DNA from: CAVRAW01 sp963716135
GTDB taxonomy: Bacteria > Planctomycetota > Planctomycetia > Pirellulales > JADZDJ01
Assembly (NCBI GenBank): GCA_963716135.1
Contig: OY970289.1
Coordinates: 2,666,001-2,730,000 of the forward strand
Direction: 5' to 3'
DNA: 64,000 nucleotides
Made by a program: the position numbers and the translations under genes
In this document: positions 51,123 to 60,121 of the stretch, in pieces
Layout: the number at the start of each line of letters is the position of its first letter
How positions within the stretch are numbered: position 1 is the stretch's first letter
Notes under the pieces: model-generated
Databases searched by the model: none
The model's input: only the letters and a program-made list of their open reading frames with translations
What the model was told of the DNA's origin: nothing

Positions 51123-51608
51123 TCAATCCGACTCGATCTGCACCTGTGGAAGCTGCCCGCCGCTAAGTTCCAATAGCTGAATTCGCGCGGCGCTCAGCCG
51201 GGAAGCCAAAGTTTCCGCCGCACGCTTCATGAACGCGAAGCCGAACTCAGGATCTTCCGCACACAGCGCCAGAATTTGTTCGCCGTCGATGGCAATCGCC
51301 TTCGTCGGGGCAAGCGTGCGGGCGGTATCCGACAATCGCGACCGTCCCACCAGCGGCGACCAGCCGACCAATTCTCCCGCGCCCACTTCCATCAGTTGCC
51401 GGCAACCGGCCCGCGACGTGCAGATTACCAACGAGACGTTGCCGCTGATGATGAAGTACACCTCCTTGGCAGGTTGGTGTTCTAAAAAAATGTCGTGCCG
51501 CGCCGGAAATTCCACGACCTTCGCCATCGCGGCCACACGCTGCAAATGTTTGTCGGCAATGCCATGGAAGAACTCTAAGTTCCGCAACATATCCGTAGTC
51601 TGTGGCAT
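51123..51608 (-). CDS. Cyclic-nucleotide-binding domain protein without DNA-binding domain
   Basis: 161-residue protein consisting of one cNMP-binding beta-roll: DMLRNLEFFHGIADKHLQRVA, ARHDIFLEHQPAKEVYFIIS and VGAGELVGWSPLVGRSRLSDTARTL, where GELVGW replaces the canonical GE-x-x-GE. The C-terminal helix ends without a helix-turn-helix, so it is not a Crp regulator as such. ATG 51608 is taken as the start; an upstream in-frame extension to 51689 has no family sequence. Convergent with the LysR gene. Role unknown. Confidence 0.7.
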   Translation of the reverse strand: MPQTTDMLRNLEFFHGIADKHLQRVAAMAKVVEFPARHDIFLEHQPAKEVYFIISGNVSLVICTSRAGCRQLMEVGAGELVGWSPLVGRSRLSDTARTLAPTKAIAIDGEQILALCAEDPEFGFAFMKRAAETLASRLSAARIQLLELSGGQLPQVQIESD

Positions 51609-51804
51609 GATGCACCTGTGTACACGGCTTCGGAACCGCCCGGCTGCGATCGATCGCTTGCACTCGATTCTATCCGAAGTTCCGCGCAATTCGATGGGCT
51701 ATCGCGCCGGGGTTTGGCACAGCCCAATTTGTGGGCCAAAATGCGGGAAAACTAGGGCCGGAAACAACGCCAGCCCATTGCGATAAGCGTTTTGATTTGT
51801 GATA

Positions 51805-51832
51805 CTTACAGCTTGACATGCTCTTCTACAAT
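51805..51832 (+). promoter_or_regulatory. Possible promoter of phaA (CTTACA-N16-TACAAT)
   Basis: TACAAT at 51827-51832 is a good -10; CTTACA 16 bases upstream is a 4/6 match to -35. The ATG at 51859 follows 26 bases later with CAGGAG at good spacing. The better TTGACA at 51813 is only 8 bases from the -10 and cannot pair with it. Confidence 0.35.
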
Positions 51833-51858
51833 GGGCCTTTTTTTCAGGAGATGTGGCG

Positions 51859-53040
51859 ATGGCGCGCGAAGTCGTGGTGCTCAGCGGCGTGCGAACGGCG
51901 ATCGGCGGGTACGGCGGGGCCCTTAAAGATATTCCGCCCAGCGAACTGGCGGCCAAAGTTGTCCGCGAAGCGGTCAATCGCGCCGGCATTGAATCCAAGG
52001 ATGTCGGCCACGTGGTTTTCGGCAACGTGATCCACACCGACGTGCACGATCATTACCTCTCACGCGTCGCCTGCATTAAAGGTGGATTGCCGCCCGAAAC
52101 CCCGGCCCTCACGCTCAATCGCCTCTGTGGCAGCGGCTTGCAAGCCATCGTCTCCGCAGCCCAAAACATCGTGCTCGGCGATGCGGATTGCGCGGTGGCT
52201 GGAGGCGCTGAAAACATGAGCCGCAGCCCGTATCTGGCGCCGGCCATGCGCTGGGGCGCGCGAATGAACGACACCAACATGGTCGACGTCATGGTCGGCG
52301 CGCTCAGCGATCCGTTCGACGACGTCCACATGGGCATCACTGCTGAGAACGTCGCCAAAAAATATAATATTGCTCGCGAAGACCAAGATGCGTTGGCCGC
52401 CGAAAGTCATCGCCGCGCTGGGATCGCCATCGACAAAGGATACTTCAAGGCCCAGATTTTGCCGATCGAGGTCAAAGTCAAGCGAGAAATGCTGCCCTTC
52501 GAGGTCGACGAAACCGTCCGCCGCGACAGCACCGCAGAGAAACTCTCCAAGTTGAAGCCCGTCTTCGATCCGGCCGGCTCGGTGACTGCCGGCAATGCCT
52601 CCAGTATCAACGACGCTGCTGCGGCTGTCGTACTCATGGAGCGCGGCCTGGCCGAGAAGCGCGGGCTGCATCCCATCGGGCGCCTGATTGATTACGCTTT
52701 CGCCGGCGTCGATCCGAAGTATATGGGCATCGGTCCAGTGCCCGCGGTGCAAACTCTGCTAAGAAAAACCGGCCTGAATTTGAACGACATCGACGTGTTC
52801 GAAGTGAACGAAGCCTTCGCGGCCCAGGCGCTGGCGGTCTGCCGCAGCCTGGAGTTGCCCATGGATCGCACCAATCCCAACGGCAGCGGTATTTCGCTGG
52901 GGCATCCCATCGGCGCCACCGGCTGCATCCTCACCGTCAAGGCCCTGTACGAACTGAAACGCACCGGCGGACGCCGCGCTCTAGTCACCATGTGCATCGG
53001 CGGCGGACAAGGAATCGCTGCTATTTTCGAACGCATGTAA
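51859..53040 (+). CDS. phaA: Acetyl-CoA acetyltransferase (thiolase)
   Basis: Condenses two acetyl-CoA, or acetyl-CoA with propionyl-CoA, as the first step of PHA synthesis. 393 residues from ATG 51859 (CAGGAG 8 bases upstream). The nucleophile Cys90 is in LNRLCGSGLQA. NEAFAAQ, ISLGHPIGATG and MCIGGGQG complete the active site. Followed by reductase and synthase genes, which supports a biosynthetic rather than degradative role. Confidence 0.92.
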   Translation: MAREVVVLSGVRTAIGGYGGALKDIPPSELAAKVVREAVNRAGIESKDVGHVVFGNVIHTDVHDHYLSRVACIKGGLPPETPALTLNRLCGSGLQAIVSAAQNIVLGDADCAVAGGAENMSRSPYLAPAMRWGARMNDTNMVDVMVGALSDPFDDVHMGITAENVAKKYNIAREDQDALAAESHRRAGIAIDKGYFKAQILPIEVKVKREMLPFEVDETVRRDSTAEKLSKLKPVFDPAGSVTAGNASSINDAAAAVVLMERGLAEKRGLHPIGRLIDYAFAGVDPKYMGIGPVPAVQTLLRKTGLNLNDIDVFEVNEAFAAQALAVCRSLELPMDRTNPNGSGISLGHPIGATGCILTVKALYELKRTGGRRALVTMCIGGGQGIAAIFERM

Positions 53041-53058
53041 ACCATTTCCGAAACATCA

Positions 53059-53079
53059 CGGGCGCCGTTCGGCCGCCCG
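53059..53079 (+). terminator. GC-rich hairpin between phaA and phaB
   Basis: CGGGCG pairs with CGCCCG, extended by two more pairs past a bulge, with a GTTC loop, 19 bases after the phaA stop. It is followed by a moderately T-rich stretch but not a clear U-tract. It could be a weak terminator or attenuator; it also overlaps the place where the phaB -35 would lie. Confidence 0.35.
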
Positions 53080-53086
53080 ATTCCTC

Positions 53087-53092
53087 TATAAT
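53087..53092 (+). promoter_or_regulatory. Perfect -10 (TATAAT) before phaB
   Basis: TATAAT lies 27 bases before the phaB ATG, and a strong GGGGAG ribosome-binding site is at 53105-53110. No good -35 is seen; the GC-rich hairpin occupies that position. Confidence 0.4.
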
Positions 53093-53118
53093 TCATTTCT
53101 ACTCGGGGAGATCACGCA

Positions 53119-53865
53119 ATGGGACGTTTAGCTGGGAAAACGGCGCTTGTCACGGGGGCCTCGCGCGGCATCGGTCGCGCCATCGCCATTGAACTGGCGC
53201 GCAAAGGCGCGAAAGTCGCCATTAACTTCCAGGGCAACGAGGCCAAAGCCAAAGAAACTCTGGAACAAGTCACCAAGCTGGGCTCCAGCGGGATGTTGGC
53301 CCAGGCGAACCTCGCCGATCCCAAAGAAGCCCGTGCCATGGTCAAACGCGTCGCCGACGAATTCGGCCATCTCGATATTCTGGTGAACAACGCCGGCATC
53401 ACCCGCGATGCAATGCTTCGCAAGATGACCGACGAAAATTGGGCCGAGGTGATTCAAACCAACCTCAGTGCCTGCTTCTATTGCACCTCGGCGGCCATAC
53501 CCATCATGACCGATCAGAGCTACGGCCGCATCGTCAACATCAGCTCGCTCAATGGCCAGGTGGCCGCCATCGGCCAGGCCAACTACAGCGCCAGTAAAGG
53601 CGGCATTATCGCTTTCACGCGGACCGCCGCCATGGAATTGGCCCGTTCGGGAATCACGGTCAACGCGGTCTGTCCGGGCTACACCGATACCGACATGTTC
53701 GCCAGAGTGCCCGCGGATATTCAAACCTCGATCAAAGCCAAAATCCCCTTGGGCCGGTTCGCCCAGCCGGAAGAAATTGCCAAAGCCGTGTTATTTCTGG
53801 TCGCGGATGGCGATTACATTACTGGGGAGCAGATAAGCGTGAACGGTGGAATCTTCATGTTGTGA
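53119..53865 (+). CDS. phaB: Acetoacetyl-CoA reductase / 3-oxoacyl-ACP reductase (SDR)
   Basis: NADPH-dependent reductase of 248 residues. The cofactor loop is LVTGASRGIGRAIA, the NNAG motif is ILVNNAGITRD, and the catalytic set is Ser in NISSLNG plus Tyr-x3-Lys in ANYSASKGG. SVNGG at the C-terminus is typical. On sequence alone it could be FabG; between thiolase and PHA synthase genes the reduction of acetoacetyl-CoA to 3-hydroxybutyryl-CoA is the best call. Confidence 0.88.
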   Translation: MGRLAGKTALVTGASRGIGRAIAIELARKGAKVAINFQGNEAKAKETLEQVTKLGSSGMLAQANLADPKEARAMVKRVADEFGHLDILVNNAGITRDAMLRKMTDENWAEVIQTNLSACFYCTSAAIPIMTDQSYGRIVNISSLNGQVAAIGQANYSASKGGIIAFTRTAAMELARSGITVNAVCPGYTDTDMFARVPADIQTSIKAKIPLGRFAQPEEIAKAVLFLVADGDYITGEQISVNGGIFML

Positions 53866-53922
53866 TGCGGCGCAAGCGGCAGTTTCGTCGTTGATCGCTC
53901 CGCTGGTTTCACACAGGGTCTT

Positions 53923-53946
53923 GCCAAGGAGCTACAATTCCTTGGC
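53923..53946. promoter_or_regulatory. Perfect 8-bp inverted repeat enclosing a TACAAT box, before the phaE-like gene
   Basis: GCCAAGGA, loop GCTACAAT, TCCTTGGC: a perfect palindrome 30 bases before the ATG of the phasin/PhaE-like gene. The loop contains TACAAT, a likely -10. The absence of a T-tract argues against a terminator. An operator placed over the -10 of the phaE-phaC operon is the best explanation. A phasin-type repressor such as PhaR would be a candidate, but no such gene is seen here. Confidence 0.45.
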
Positions 53947-53976
53947 GAAACATCCACTGCCAGCGAAGGAGTCAGC

Positions 53977-54357
53977 ATGAGCCAGTCCGACAATCCATTC
54001 GACCTGTTCGATCCCACCGGCATGCTCAAAACCATGCGCGATCAGAACATGGAAACGTGGGCGAAGATGATGACGCAATATGTCAATTCCGACGCCTATG
54101 CCGACGGCTCGGCTAAAGTGCTCGATGCCTTGCTGAGCAGTTCGGGCCCCTTCCGCAAAATGGTTGAGAAAACCATGAGCCAGGCGCTGGCTAACTTGAG
54201 CATGCCCAGCAAAGACGACGTCACGCAATTGGCCGAGCGCCTGACGCACATCGAAACGCGGCTCGACGATTTGGACGCCAAGCTCGACGATGTGTTGCGG
54301 TCCGCCCGCACGTCAGGTTCCAGCAAGAAGGCCAAAGCCGCTGAGTTGGAGACCTAA
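53977..54357 (+). CDS. Phasin / PhaE-like PHA synthase accessory protein
   Basis: Small helical protein of 126 residues with a Met/Gln-rich N-terminus (FDPTGMLKTMRDQNMETWAK) and a C-terminal coiled coil (VTQLAERLTHIETRLDDLDA) ending in a Lys-rich tail. It lies 2 bases before phaC. Class III synthases (PhaC of about 360-380 residues, as here) need PhaE, which is normally near 350 residues and ends in a similar coiled coil. This may be a minimal PhaE or a phasin. The position supports a PHA-granule role. Confidence 0.6.
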   Translation: MSQSDNPFDLFDPTGMLKTMRDQNMETWAKMMTQYVNSDAYADGSAKVLDALLSSSGPFRKMVEKTMSQALANLSMPSKDDVTQLAERLTHIETRLDDLDAKLDDVLRSARTSGSSKKAKAAELET

Positions 54358-54359
54358 CC

Positions 54360-55490
54360 ATGGCCGACACACAAACCAAAGAGTCGCAAGCGGAACAAGC
54401 CGGCGGCCCGCAGATTCCAAAGATTCCAACCTATGCGGACGTGTACGCCCAGTTGGAGAAATCCGCGCAGAATTGGGCTACCTTCAATCGGCTCGTGAAT
54501 ACCGATGCCAAAATCGCCCAAACGCCCAAGACGCTGATCTGGACGCTCAACAAGGCCAAGCTCTACCGCTACACGCCAGCGGTGCCCGAAGAAAAGCGGC
54601 ACAAGGTGCCCTTGCTTCTGGTCTTCGCCATCATGAACAAGCCGCACGTGCTCGACCTGCGGCCCGGCCATAGTTTTGCCGAGTACATGGTTGCCCGCGG
54701 CTACGATCTGTATCTGCTGGATTGGGGCGCTCCAGGTCCCGAAGACAAAAACCTCAAATTCGACGATTACGTGCTCGAATATCTCCCGCGCGTGGTTCGC
54801 AAAGTCAAAGCCGTCTCCGGCTCGCGGCAGTTCAACATGCTCGGCTGGTGTCTGGGGGCGCTGATTAGCACGCTGTACGCGGCCTTGCGCCCCAACGATG
54901 GACTCAAGGATCTAATTCTCCTGACCGCCCCGCTCGATTTCACCGACAAAACAGCCGGTGGCTTCTCCCGTTGGACCAGCAGCGAATCGTTCAACCCCGA
55001 TCGCCTGGTCGACACGTTCGGCAACGTGCCCGGCGAAATCATCGATTACGGCGCAAAGGCGCTGAAGCCCGTGGAGAATTTCATCGGCACCTACCTCAGC
55101 CTGTGGGAGAAAATCGACGATCCCAAGGTGGTCGAAGCCTGGCACGCCATGAACACCTGGGTCCGTGACATCATCCCCATGGCCGGCGGCGCTTACCGGC
55201 AATTGATTAGCGATTTTTACAAGAAAAACGCTTTGAAGGAAGGCACGCTTTCGCTCCGCGGCGAACGAGTGGATCTCAAGAACCTGACGGCCAACGTCCT
55301 GAACGTCATCGCCGAAGCCGATCACATCACCCCTCCCTGCCAATCGGAAGGAATCATGGACCTGCTGGGCAGCAAGGACAAGGAAATCTTCCGCGTGCGC
55401 GGCGGGCACATCGGCATCATGGCCGGCAGCGGGGCCCAAAAGGTCACTTGGCCGCACATCGAAGCGTGGCTCGCCAAACGAGCAGATTGA
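54360..55490 (+). CDS. phaC: Class III poly(3-hydroxyalkanoate) synthase, PhaC subunit
   Basis: Polymerises 3-hydroxyacyl-CoA into PHA on the granule surface. The length of 376 residues is that of class III. The lipase-like box is GWCLG with nucleophile Cys164. The catalytic triad is completed by Asp321 (AEADHITPP) and His350 (GGHIGIMAG). YDLYLLDWGAPGPEDK is a conserved family segment. Coupled to the phasin/PhaE-like gene upstream and followed 2 bases later by the ABC1-like gene. Confidence 0.92.
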   Translation: MADTQTKESQAEQAGGPQIPKIPTYADVYAQLEKSAQNWATFNRLVNTDAKIAQTPKTLIWTLNKAKLYRYTPAVPEEKRHKVPLLLVFAIMNKPHVLDLRPGHSFAEYMVARGYDLYLLDWGAPGPEDKNLKFDDYVLEYLPRVVRKVKAVSGSRQFNMLGWCLGALISTLYAALRPNDGLKDLILLTAPLDFTDKTAGGFSRWTSSESFNPDRLVDTFGNVPGEIIDYGAKALKPVENFIGTYLSLWEKIDDPKVVEAWHAMNTWVRDIIPMAGGAYRQLISDFYKKNALKEGTLSLRGERVDLKNLTANVLNVIAEADHITPPCQSEGIMDLLGSKDKEIFRVRGGHIGIMAGSGAQKVTWPHIEAWLAKRAD

Positions 55491-55492
55491 CG

Positions 55493-56999
55493 ATGTTCGA
55501 CTGGAACAATCTTCTCGATGAAGCCGCTCTAAAATCTGTACTGCCCGGCGACTATGCCCGCTTCGCTCGGCCAATCCGCGAAGGGCTGATTGTTTTTCTC
55601 GAAGGCCTGCCCGAAGCGTATCAGGCCGAGATCTTAGCGCAGCAGGCCGCGCTGCCCTTATCCGCCAGCATCTCGCAACGGCTGACATTGCTTGCGCACT
55701 GTTGTCCGGTGTTGCATAAACTAGGACAGGTCCTGGCCCGCGACCAGCGTTTGGCGCCCGAACTACGCGAGCACCTGCGAGAGCTCGAATCGCTTACACC
55801 CTCTGTGCCCGACGCAACCATCGCGGATATTCTGCGCGCGAACTCGGCCCTCTCGATCGGCTCGGCGTTCGGCTTGCTCCCCCCGCGATCGCTGAAGCCA
55901 GCGTGGCCGTGGTCATTCCTTTCATTCAAACCAATGCGCCCGCCGATAATCCCCTTCGCCACGGCGTGTTCAAAATCCTCAAGCCCGGCATCGAAGATCG
56001 CCTGGCTCTGGAGCTGGAACTTTTGGGCCGCGTCGGCTCGCACCTCGATGAGCAATGCGAAGCACTGCATATTCCGCGCCTCGATTATGAGGAAGTGTTC
56101 GAGCAAATCCGCGAGAAGCTCGGCAGCGAGATTCGCCTCGACGAGGAGCAGCGCCATTTGGTCCGTGCGGCCGCTTTCTATGCCGATCAGCCGCGCGTCC
56201 ACATTCCCGCGCTTTTGGAGCATTGCACGCCGCGAATTACCGCGATGGAGCGGATCCGCGGAGTCAAGGTCACCGATCACACATTGATCGCCCCTTACCG
56301 CCACCGTCAACTGGCGGAACTGGTGGTGCAGTCGCTGGTCACGCGCCCGATTTTCTCGCGCACCCGCAGGCCATGTTCCACAGCGATCCCCACGCCGGCA
56401 ACTTGTTCCTCACCGACCAAAACCGCCTGGCCATTTTGGATTGGAGCCTGGTCGGTTCGCTGAGCGAGCCCGATCGCATCGCTGTCGTGCAAATCATTCA
56501 AGGTGCGATCACGCTGAATGCGGATCGGATCATCACGGTCTTGGAAAGCTTGAACCAGCGCGGGCAAGTCAATGGCCGTGCCCTGACTGAGATTGTCGCC
56601 GGCCGCCTCCGGCAAATTCGCCGCGGCACACTCCCCGGCTTAAGCTGGCTCGTGGGCTTGCTCGACGAAGCCGTCCACACAGCCGGCCTGCGGGCGGCCG
56701 CCGATTTGATGCTCTTCCGAAAATCGCTGCATACGTTGGAAGGGGTCGTGGCCGAACTGGGCGCCGAGGCCCCGCGCATGGACGAAGTGCTGCTGGCCGA
56801 TTTTCTTCGCCATTTCGCCGCCGAATGGCCGTGGCGCTGGGTCTCGCCCCCCACTTCGCGTGATTTCGCCACGCGCCTTTCGACCTTCGATTTGGCCGAA
56901 ACCTTGTGGAGTTCCCCGTCCACGCTGGCCCGATTCTGGATGGGGCACGGTTTCGATCTGTTGGAAGCTTGCGGCACCTCCGATAAACTAGACGTTTGA
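55493..56999 (+). CDS. ABC1/UbiB-family atypical kinase-like protein, two frame changes
   Basis: About 500 residues when repaired. The N-terminal helical part (frame 2) includes CCPVLHKLGQVLARD, resembling the KxGQ motif. At the C6 run 55879-55884 the frame changes to 1, giving AIAEASVAVVIPF (the A-rich nucleotide loop typical of ABC1) and KILKPGIEDRLALELELLG. Near 56350 it changes to frame 3, giving FHSDPHAGNLFL and LAILDWSLVGSL, the catalytic-loop and DFG-equivalent motifs. UbiB proteins act in quinone synthesis and lipid biology. Here it lies 2 bases after phaC, so a PHA-linked role is possible. Confidence 0.75.
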
Positions 57000-57038
57000 T
57001 TGCCGGTAGTTGGCTTCCTCTTCCTGGGGTCATAAATC

Positions 57039-58544
57039 ATGTCGCGGACCATCGAAGTCACGGAATTGGCGCTCCGCGATGGACACCAAAGCCTGTTGGC
57101 CACGCGCATGGCATTGGAAGACATGGTCCCGGCGTGCGAAGATATCGATAAGGCCGGCTATTGGAGCGTCGAGTGCTGGGGCGGAGCTACCTACGATTCC
57201 TGCATCCGATTCCTCAACGAAGATCCCTGGGAGCGACTGCGCACCTTCCGCAAGCTGATGCCAAACACTCGCTTGCAAATGCTCCTCCGCGGGCAAAACC
57301 TGCTGGGCTACCGCCACTACGAAGACACCGTGGTCGATCGCTTCGTGGAAAAATCGGCCGAAAACGGCATGGACGTGTTTCGCGTGTTCGATGCCCTGAA
57401 CGACGTCCGCAATCTTCGCCGCGCATTGGAAGCCGTCCGCCGCACCGGCAAGCACGCCGAGGGCACGATCTGCTACACCACTTCGCCGCTGCATACCGTC
57501 GAAAAATTCGTCGAAATGGCCCAGCAACTTCGCGACCTGGGCTGCAATTCCATTTGCATCAAAGATATGGCCGCACTGTTGCGCCCGCAGCCGGCGTACG
57601 ATCTGGTGCGCGGAATCAAAAAGCGCTGCGGCGACGACACGCTGGTGCACGTCCACGTGCATTCGACCACCGGCGTCACCCTGGTCAGCCTGATGAAAGC
57701 CATCGAGGCCGGCGCCGACATCGTCGATACCTCCATTTCTTCCCTCAGCCTCGGCCCTGGTCACAACCCCACGGAAGCTCTGGTCGAAATGCTTGAAGGC
57801 ACGAGTTACACCACCAAGCTCGACAAAAGTCGCTTGCACAAGATCAAAGATCACTTGGCGAAAGTTCGCCCGAAGTACGCTGAATTCGAATCTAAGTACG
57901 TCGGCGTCGAAACCGACATCTTCGACAGCCAAATTCCCGGCGGCATGCTCTCGAACATGGAAAGCCAGCTCAAGCAGCAAGGCGCCGGCGACCGCACCAA
58001 CGAAGTGCTGACCGAAGTGCCCAAGGTGCGCAAAGACGCCGGCTATCCCCCGCTGGTCACGCCCTCCAGTCAGATCGTCGGCACGCAAGCCGTGTTCAAT
58101 GTGCTGATGGGGCGCTACAAATCGCTCACCGCCGAATTCGCCGATTTGATGCTTGGCTACTATGGCGAAACCATCGGCCCGCGCGATCCGGCCGTCATCG
58201 AAGCCGCCGCCAAGCACGCCAAGAAGCAGCCTATAACCTGCCGCCCCGCCGACCTGCTGAAACCCGAATGGGAACAACTCTGCGCTCAGGCCAAGGCGCT
58301 GGAAGGTTGCAACGGTTCCGATGAAGACGTGCTGACCTTCGCCATGTTTCCACAGGTCGCCCCAAAATTCTTCGCCCATCGCAAAGAAGGCCCGAAGAAT
58401 GTCAGCAAGAGCCCGGCCGCGAAAGCGCCCGCCAGCGATGGTGCGGCCAAGTCGGGCGGCGGCAAACCGCCCGTCTCCACTCGCGTCACCTATAATGTCA
58501 CCCTCGGCGGCAAATCGCACCAGGTTTCCGTCGAACCCGCATAG
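57039..58544 (+). CDS. Methylmalonyl-CoA carboxytransferase 5S subunit
   Basis: Carboxyltransferase domain that moves CO2 between oxaloacetate/pyruvate and biotin. 501 residues, nearly the same length as the Propionibacterium transcarboxylase 5S, and recalled segments agree closely: MAGYWSVECWGGATYD-like block, ILNEDPWERLRTFRKLMPN-like block and GGMLSNMESQLKQQGA. Metal ligands are present (Asp14 in LRDGHQS; two His in VHVHSTTG) and the carboxylated Lys in CIKDMAALLRPQ. The C-terminal VTYNVTLGG tail also matches. Oxaloacetate decarboxylase alpha or pyruvate carboxylase B are alternatives, but the following 12S gene favours transcarboxylase. Confidence 0.85.
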   Translation: MSRTIEVTELALRDGHQSLLATRMALEDMVPACEDIDKAGYWSVECWGGATYDSCIRFLNEDPWERLRTFRKLMPNTRLQMLLRGQNLLGYRHYEDTVVDRFVEKSAENGMDVFRVFDALNDVRNLRRALEAVRRTGKHAEGTICYTTSPLHTVEKFVEMAQQLRDLGCNSICIKDMAALLRPQPAYDLVRGIKKRCGDDTLVHVHVHSTTGVTLVSLMKAIEAGADIVDTSISSLSLGPGHNPTEALVEMLEGTSYTTKLDKSRLHKIKDHLAKVRPKYAEFESKYVGVETDIFDSQIPGGMLSNMESQLKQQGAGDRTNEVLTEVPKVRKDAGYPPLVTPSSQIVGTQAVFNVLMGRYKSLTAEFADLMLGYYGETIGPRDPAVIEAAAKHAKKQPITCRPADLLKPEWEQLCAQAKALEGCNGSDEDVLTFAMFPQVAPKFFAHRKEGPKNVSKSPAAKAPASDGAAKSGGGKPPVSTRVTYNVTLGGKSHQVSVEPA

Positions 58545-58558
58545 CAGAAAGCCAATCG

Positions 58559-60121
58559 ATGCCCCCGCATTCTCCCAAGTCGATGGAAGACTTGACCCGC
58601 CAGCTTCGCAAAAAGCGCGAGCAGCTTGAGCAAGGCGGTGGACCCGATCGTCTGGCCAAACAGAAAGAACAGGGCAAGCTCACCGCTCGCCAGCGTATCG
58701 CCGCACTGGTCGACGCCAACAGCTTCGAAGAATTCGGCCTTTTCGCACAGCACCGCCAGGTGAATTTCGGCCTGGCCGATAAGGAAATCCCCGCCGATGG
58801 CGTCGTCACCGGCGCGGCCTCCGTCGACGGCCGCCTGATTCATCTGGCCAGCCAAGATTTCACAGTCCTGGGCGGCTCCGCCGGCGAGGTGCATTCGCTC
58901 AAAGTGGCTGACGTCATGCACCGCTCGCTCAAAACCGGCAGTCCGTTCGTGTTCATCAACGATTCCGGCGGCGCCCGCGTGCAGGAAGGCATCGATTCCC
59001 TCTCCGGCTACGGCCAGGTGTTTTACGCCAATGTGCTATTGTCCGGGGCCGTACCGCAAATTTCGCTCATTTGCGGCCCCTGCGCCGGTGGCGCGGCCTA
59101 TTCCCCCGCGCTTACCGATTTCGTGATTCAAACTCGCCAGGCCCAAATGTTCATCACCGGCCCGCAAGTGATGAAGCAAGTTACCGGCGAGGATATTTCC
59201 GCCGAACAACTCGGCGGCGCCGACGCTCACATGGCCCACTCCGGCGTGATCCACTTCGTTGCCGAAGACGACAACGACGCCATCTATCTTTGTCGCCGCC
59301 TGCTTAGCTTTCTTCCAAGCAACAACTTGGAGGAGCCCCCCGTCATCCCTACCGATCGCAATGTCGACCCGAATCCGGCATTGGCCAACGCCGTGCCGGT
59401 GGATGCTAAGCAAAGCTACGATGTGAGAACTGTAATCACCGGCGTCGTCGACCAGGGCGATTTCCTCGAAGTCCAAGCCGGTTATGCCATGAACATGGTC
59501 GTCGGTTTCGCCCGCATTGTCGGTCGCACGATCGGCATCATTGCCAATCAGCCGGCGGTGCTGGCCGGCGCGATCGACATCAATGCCTCGACCAAGGCCG
59601 CCCGCTTCATCCGCTTTTGCAACGCCTTCAATATCCCGATCGTCACGTTCGTGGACGTGCCCGGCTACTTGCCCGGCGTTCAGCAGGAATACGGCGGCAT
59701 CATCCGCAATGGCGCAAAGCTGTTGTTCGCCTATTCCGCGGCGACCGTTCCGAAAATTCAGGTGATTCTCCGCAAATCGTACGGCGGCGCGCACGTGGCC
59801 ATGTGCTCCAAAGACCTCGGCGCCGATTGCGCCTTCGCCTGGCCCACGGCTGAAGTCGCGGTCATGGGCGCCGAAGGCGCGGTCGAAATTGTCTTCCGCA
59901 AGGAAATGCAGGACGCACCAGACAGAGCCGCCAAGCGCGCCGAACTGATCGAACAATATCGTGCAGCCTTCGCTTCCCCCTACGTTGCCGCCGGCCGCCG
60001 CCTGGTCGACGACATCATCGAGCCGGCCAACACCCGCAAGATTCTGGCCCAAACCCTGGAATACTTGCAAAACAAGCGCGAGCAACGCCCGCCCAAAAAG
60101 CACGGCCTGATCCCGCTATGA
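58559..60121 (+). CDS. Methylmalonyl-CoA carboxytransferase 12S subunit / propionyl-CoA carboxylase beta
   Basis: Carboxyltransferase acting on acyl-CoA (propionyl-CoA to methylmalonyl-CoA). 520 residues, crotonase fold. Conserved: TARQRIAALVD, DGVVTGAASVDGR, SQDFTVLGGSAGEVHS, DSGGARVQEGIDSLSGYG (CoA-binding), GPCAGGAAYSPALTDF (oxyanion hole), FVDVPGYLPGVQQEYGGII and a KKHGLIPL end like the Propionibacterium 12S. No biotin carboxylase gene lies in this operon, which favours transcarboxylase over propionyl-CoA carboxylase. Starts 14 bases after the 5S gene; its end overlaps the next ATG. Confidence 0.85.
   Translation: MPPHSPKSMEDLTRQLRKKREQLEQGGGPDRLAKQKEQGKLTARQRIAALVDANSFEEFGLFAQHRQVNFGLADKEIPADGVVTGAASVDGRLIHLASQDFTVLGGSAGEVHSLKVADVMHRSLKTGSPFVFINDSGGARVQEGIDSLSGYGQVFYANVLLSGAVPQISLICGPCAGGAAYSPALTDFVIQTRQAQMFITGPQVMKQVTGEDISAEQLGGADAHMAHSGVIHFVAEDDNDAIYLCRRLLSFLPSNNLEEPPVIPTDRNVDPNPALANAVPVDAKQSYDVRTVITGVVDQGDFLEVQAGYAMNMVVGFARIVGRTIGIIANQPAVLAGAIDINASTKAARFIRFCNAFNIPIVTFVDVPGYLPGVQQEYGGIIRNGAKLLFAYSAATVPKIQVILRKSYGGAHVAMCSKDLGADCAFAWPTAEVAVMGAEGAVEIVFRKEMQDAPDRAAKRAELIEQYRAAFASPYVAAGRRLVDDIIEPANTRKILAQTLEYLQNKREQRPPKKHGLIPL

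Noticed and set aside
51813..51832. TTGACA and TACAAT before phaA as a promoter pair
   Set aside because: The spacer is only 8 bases, too short for a sigma70 promoter.
57030..58520. 496-codon open frame on the minus strand
   Set aside because: It is the exact antisense of the well-conserved 5S carboxytransferase gene. Long antisense frames are expected in GC-rich codon-biased DNA, and its translation resembles no family.
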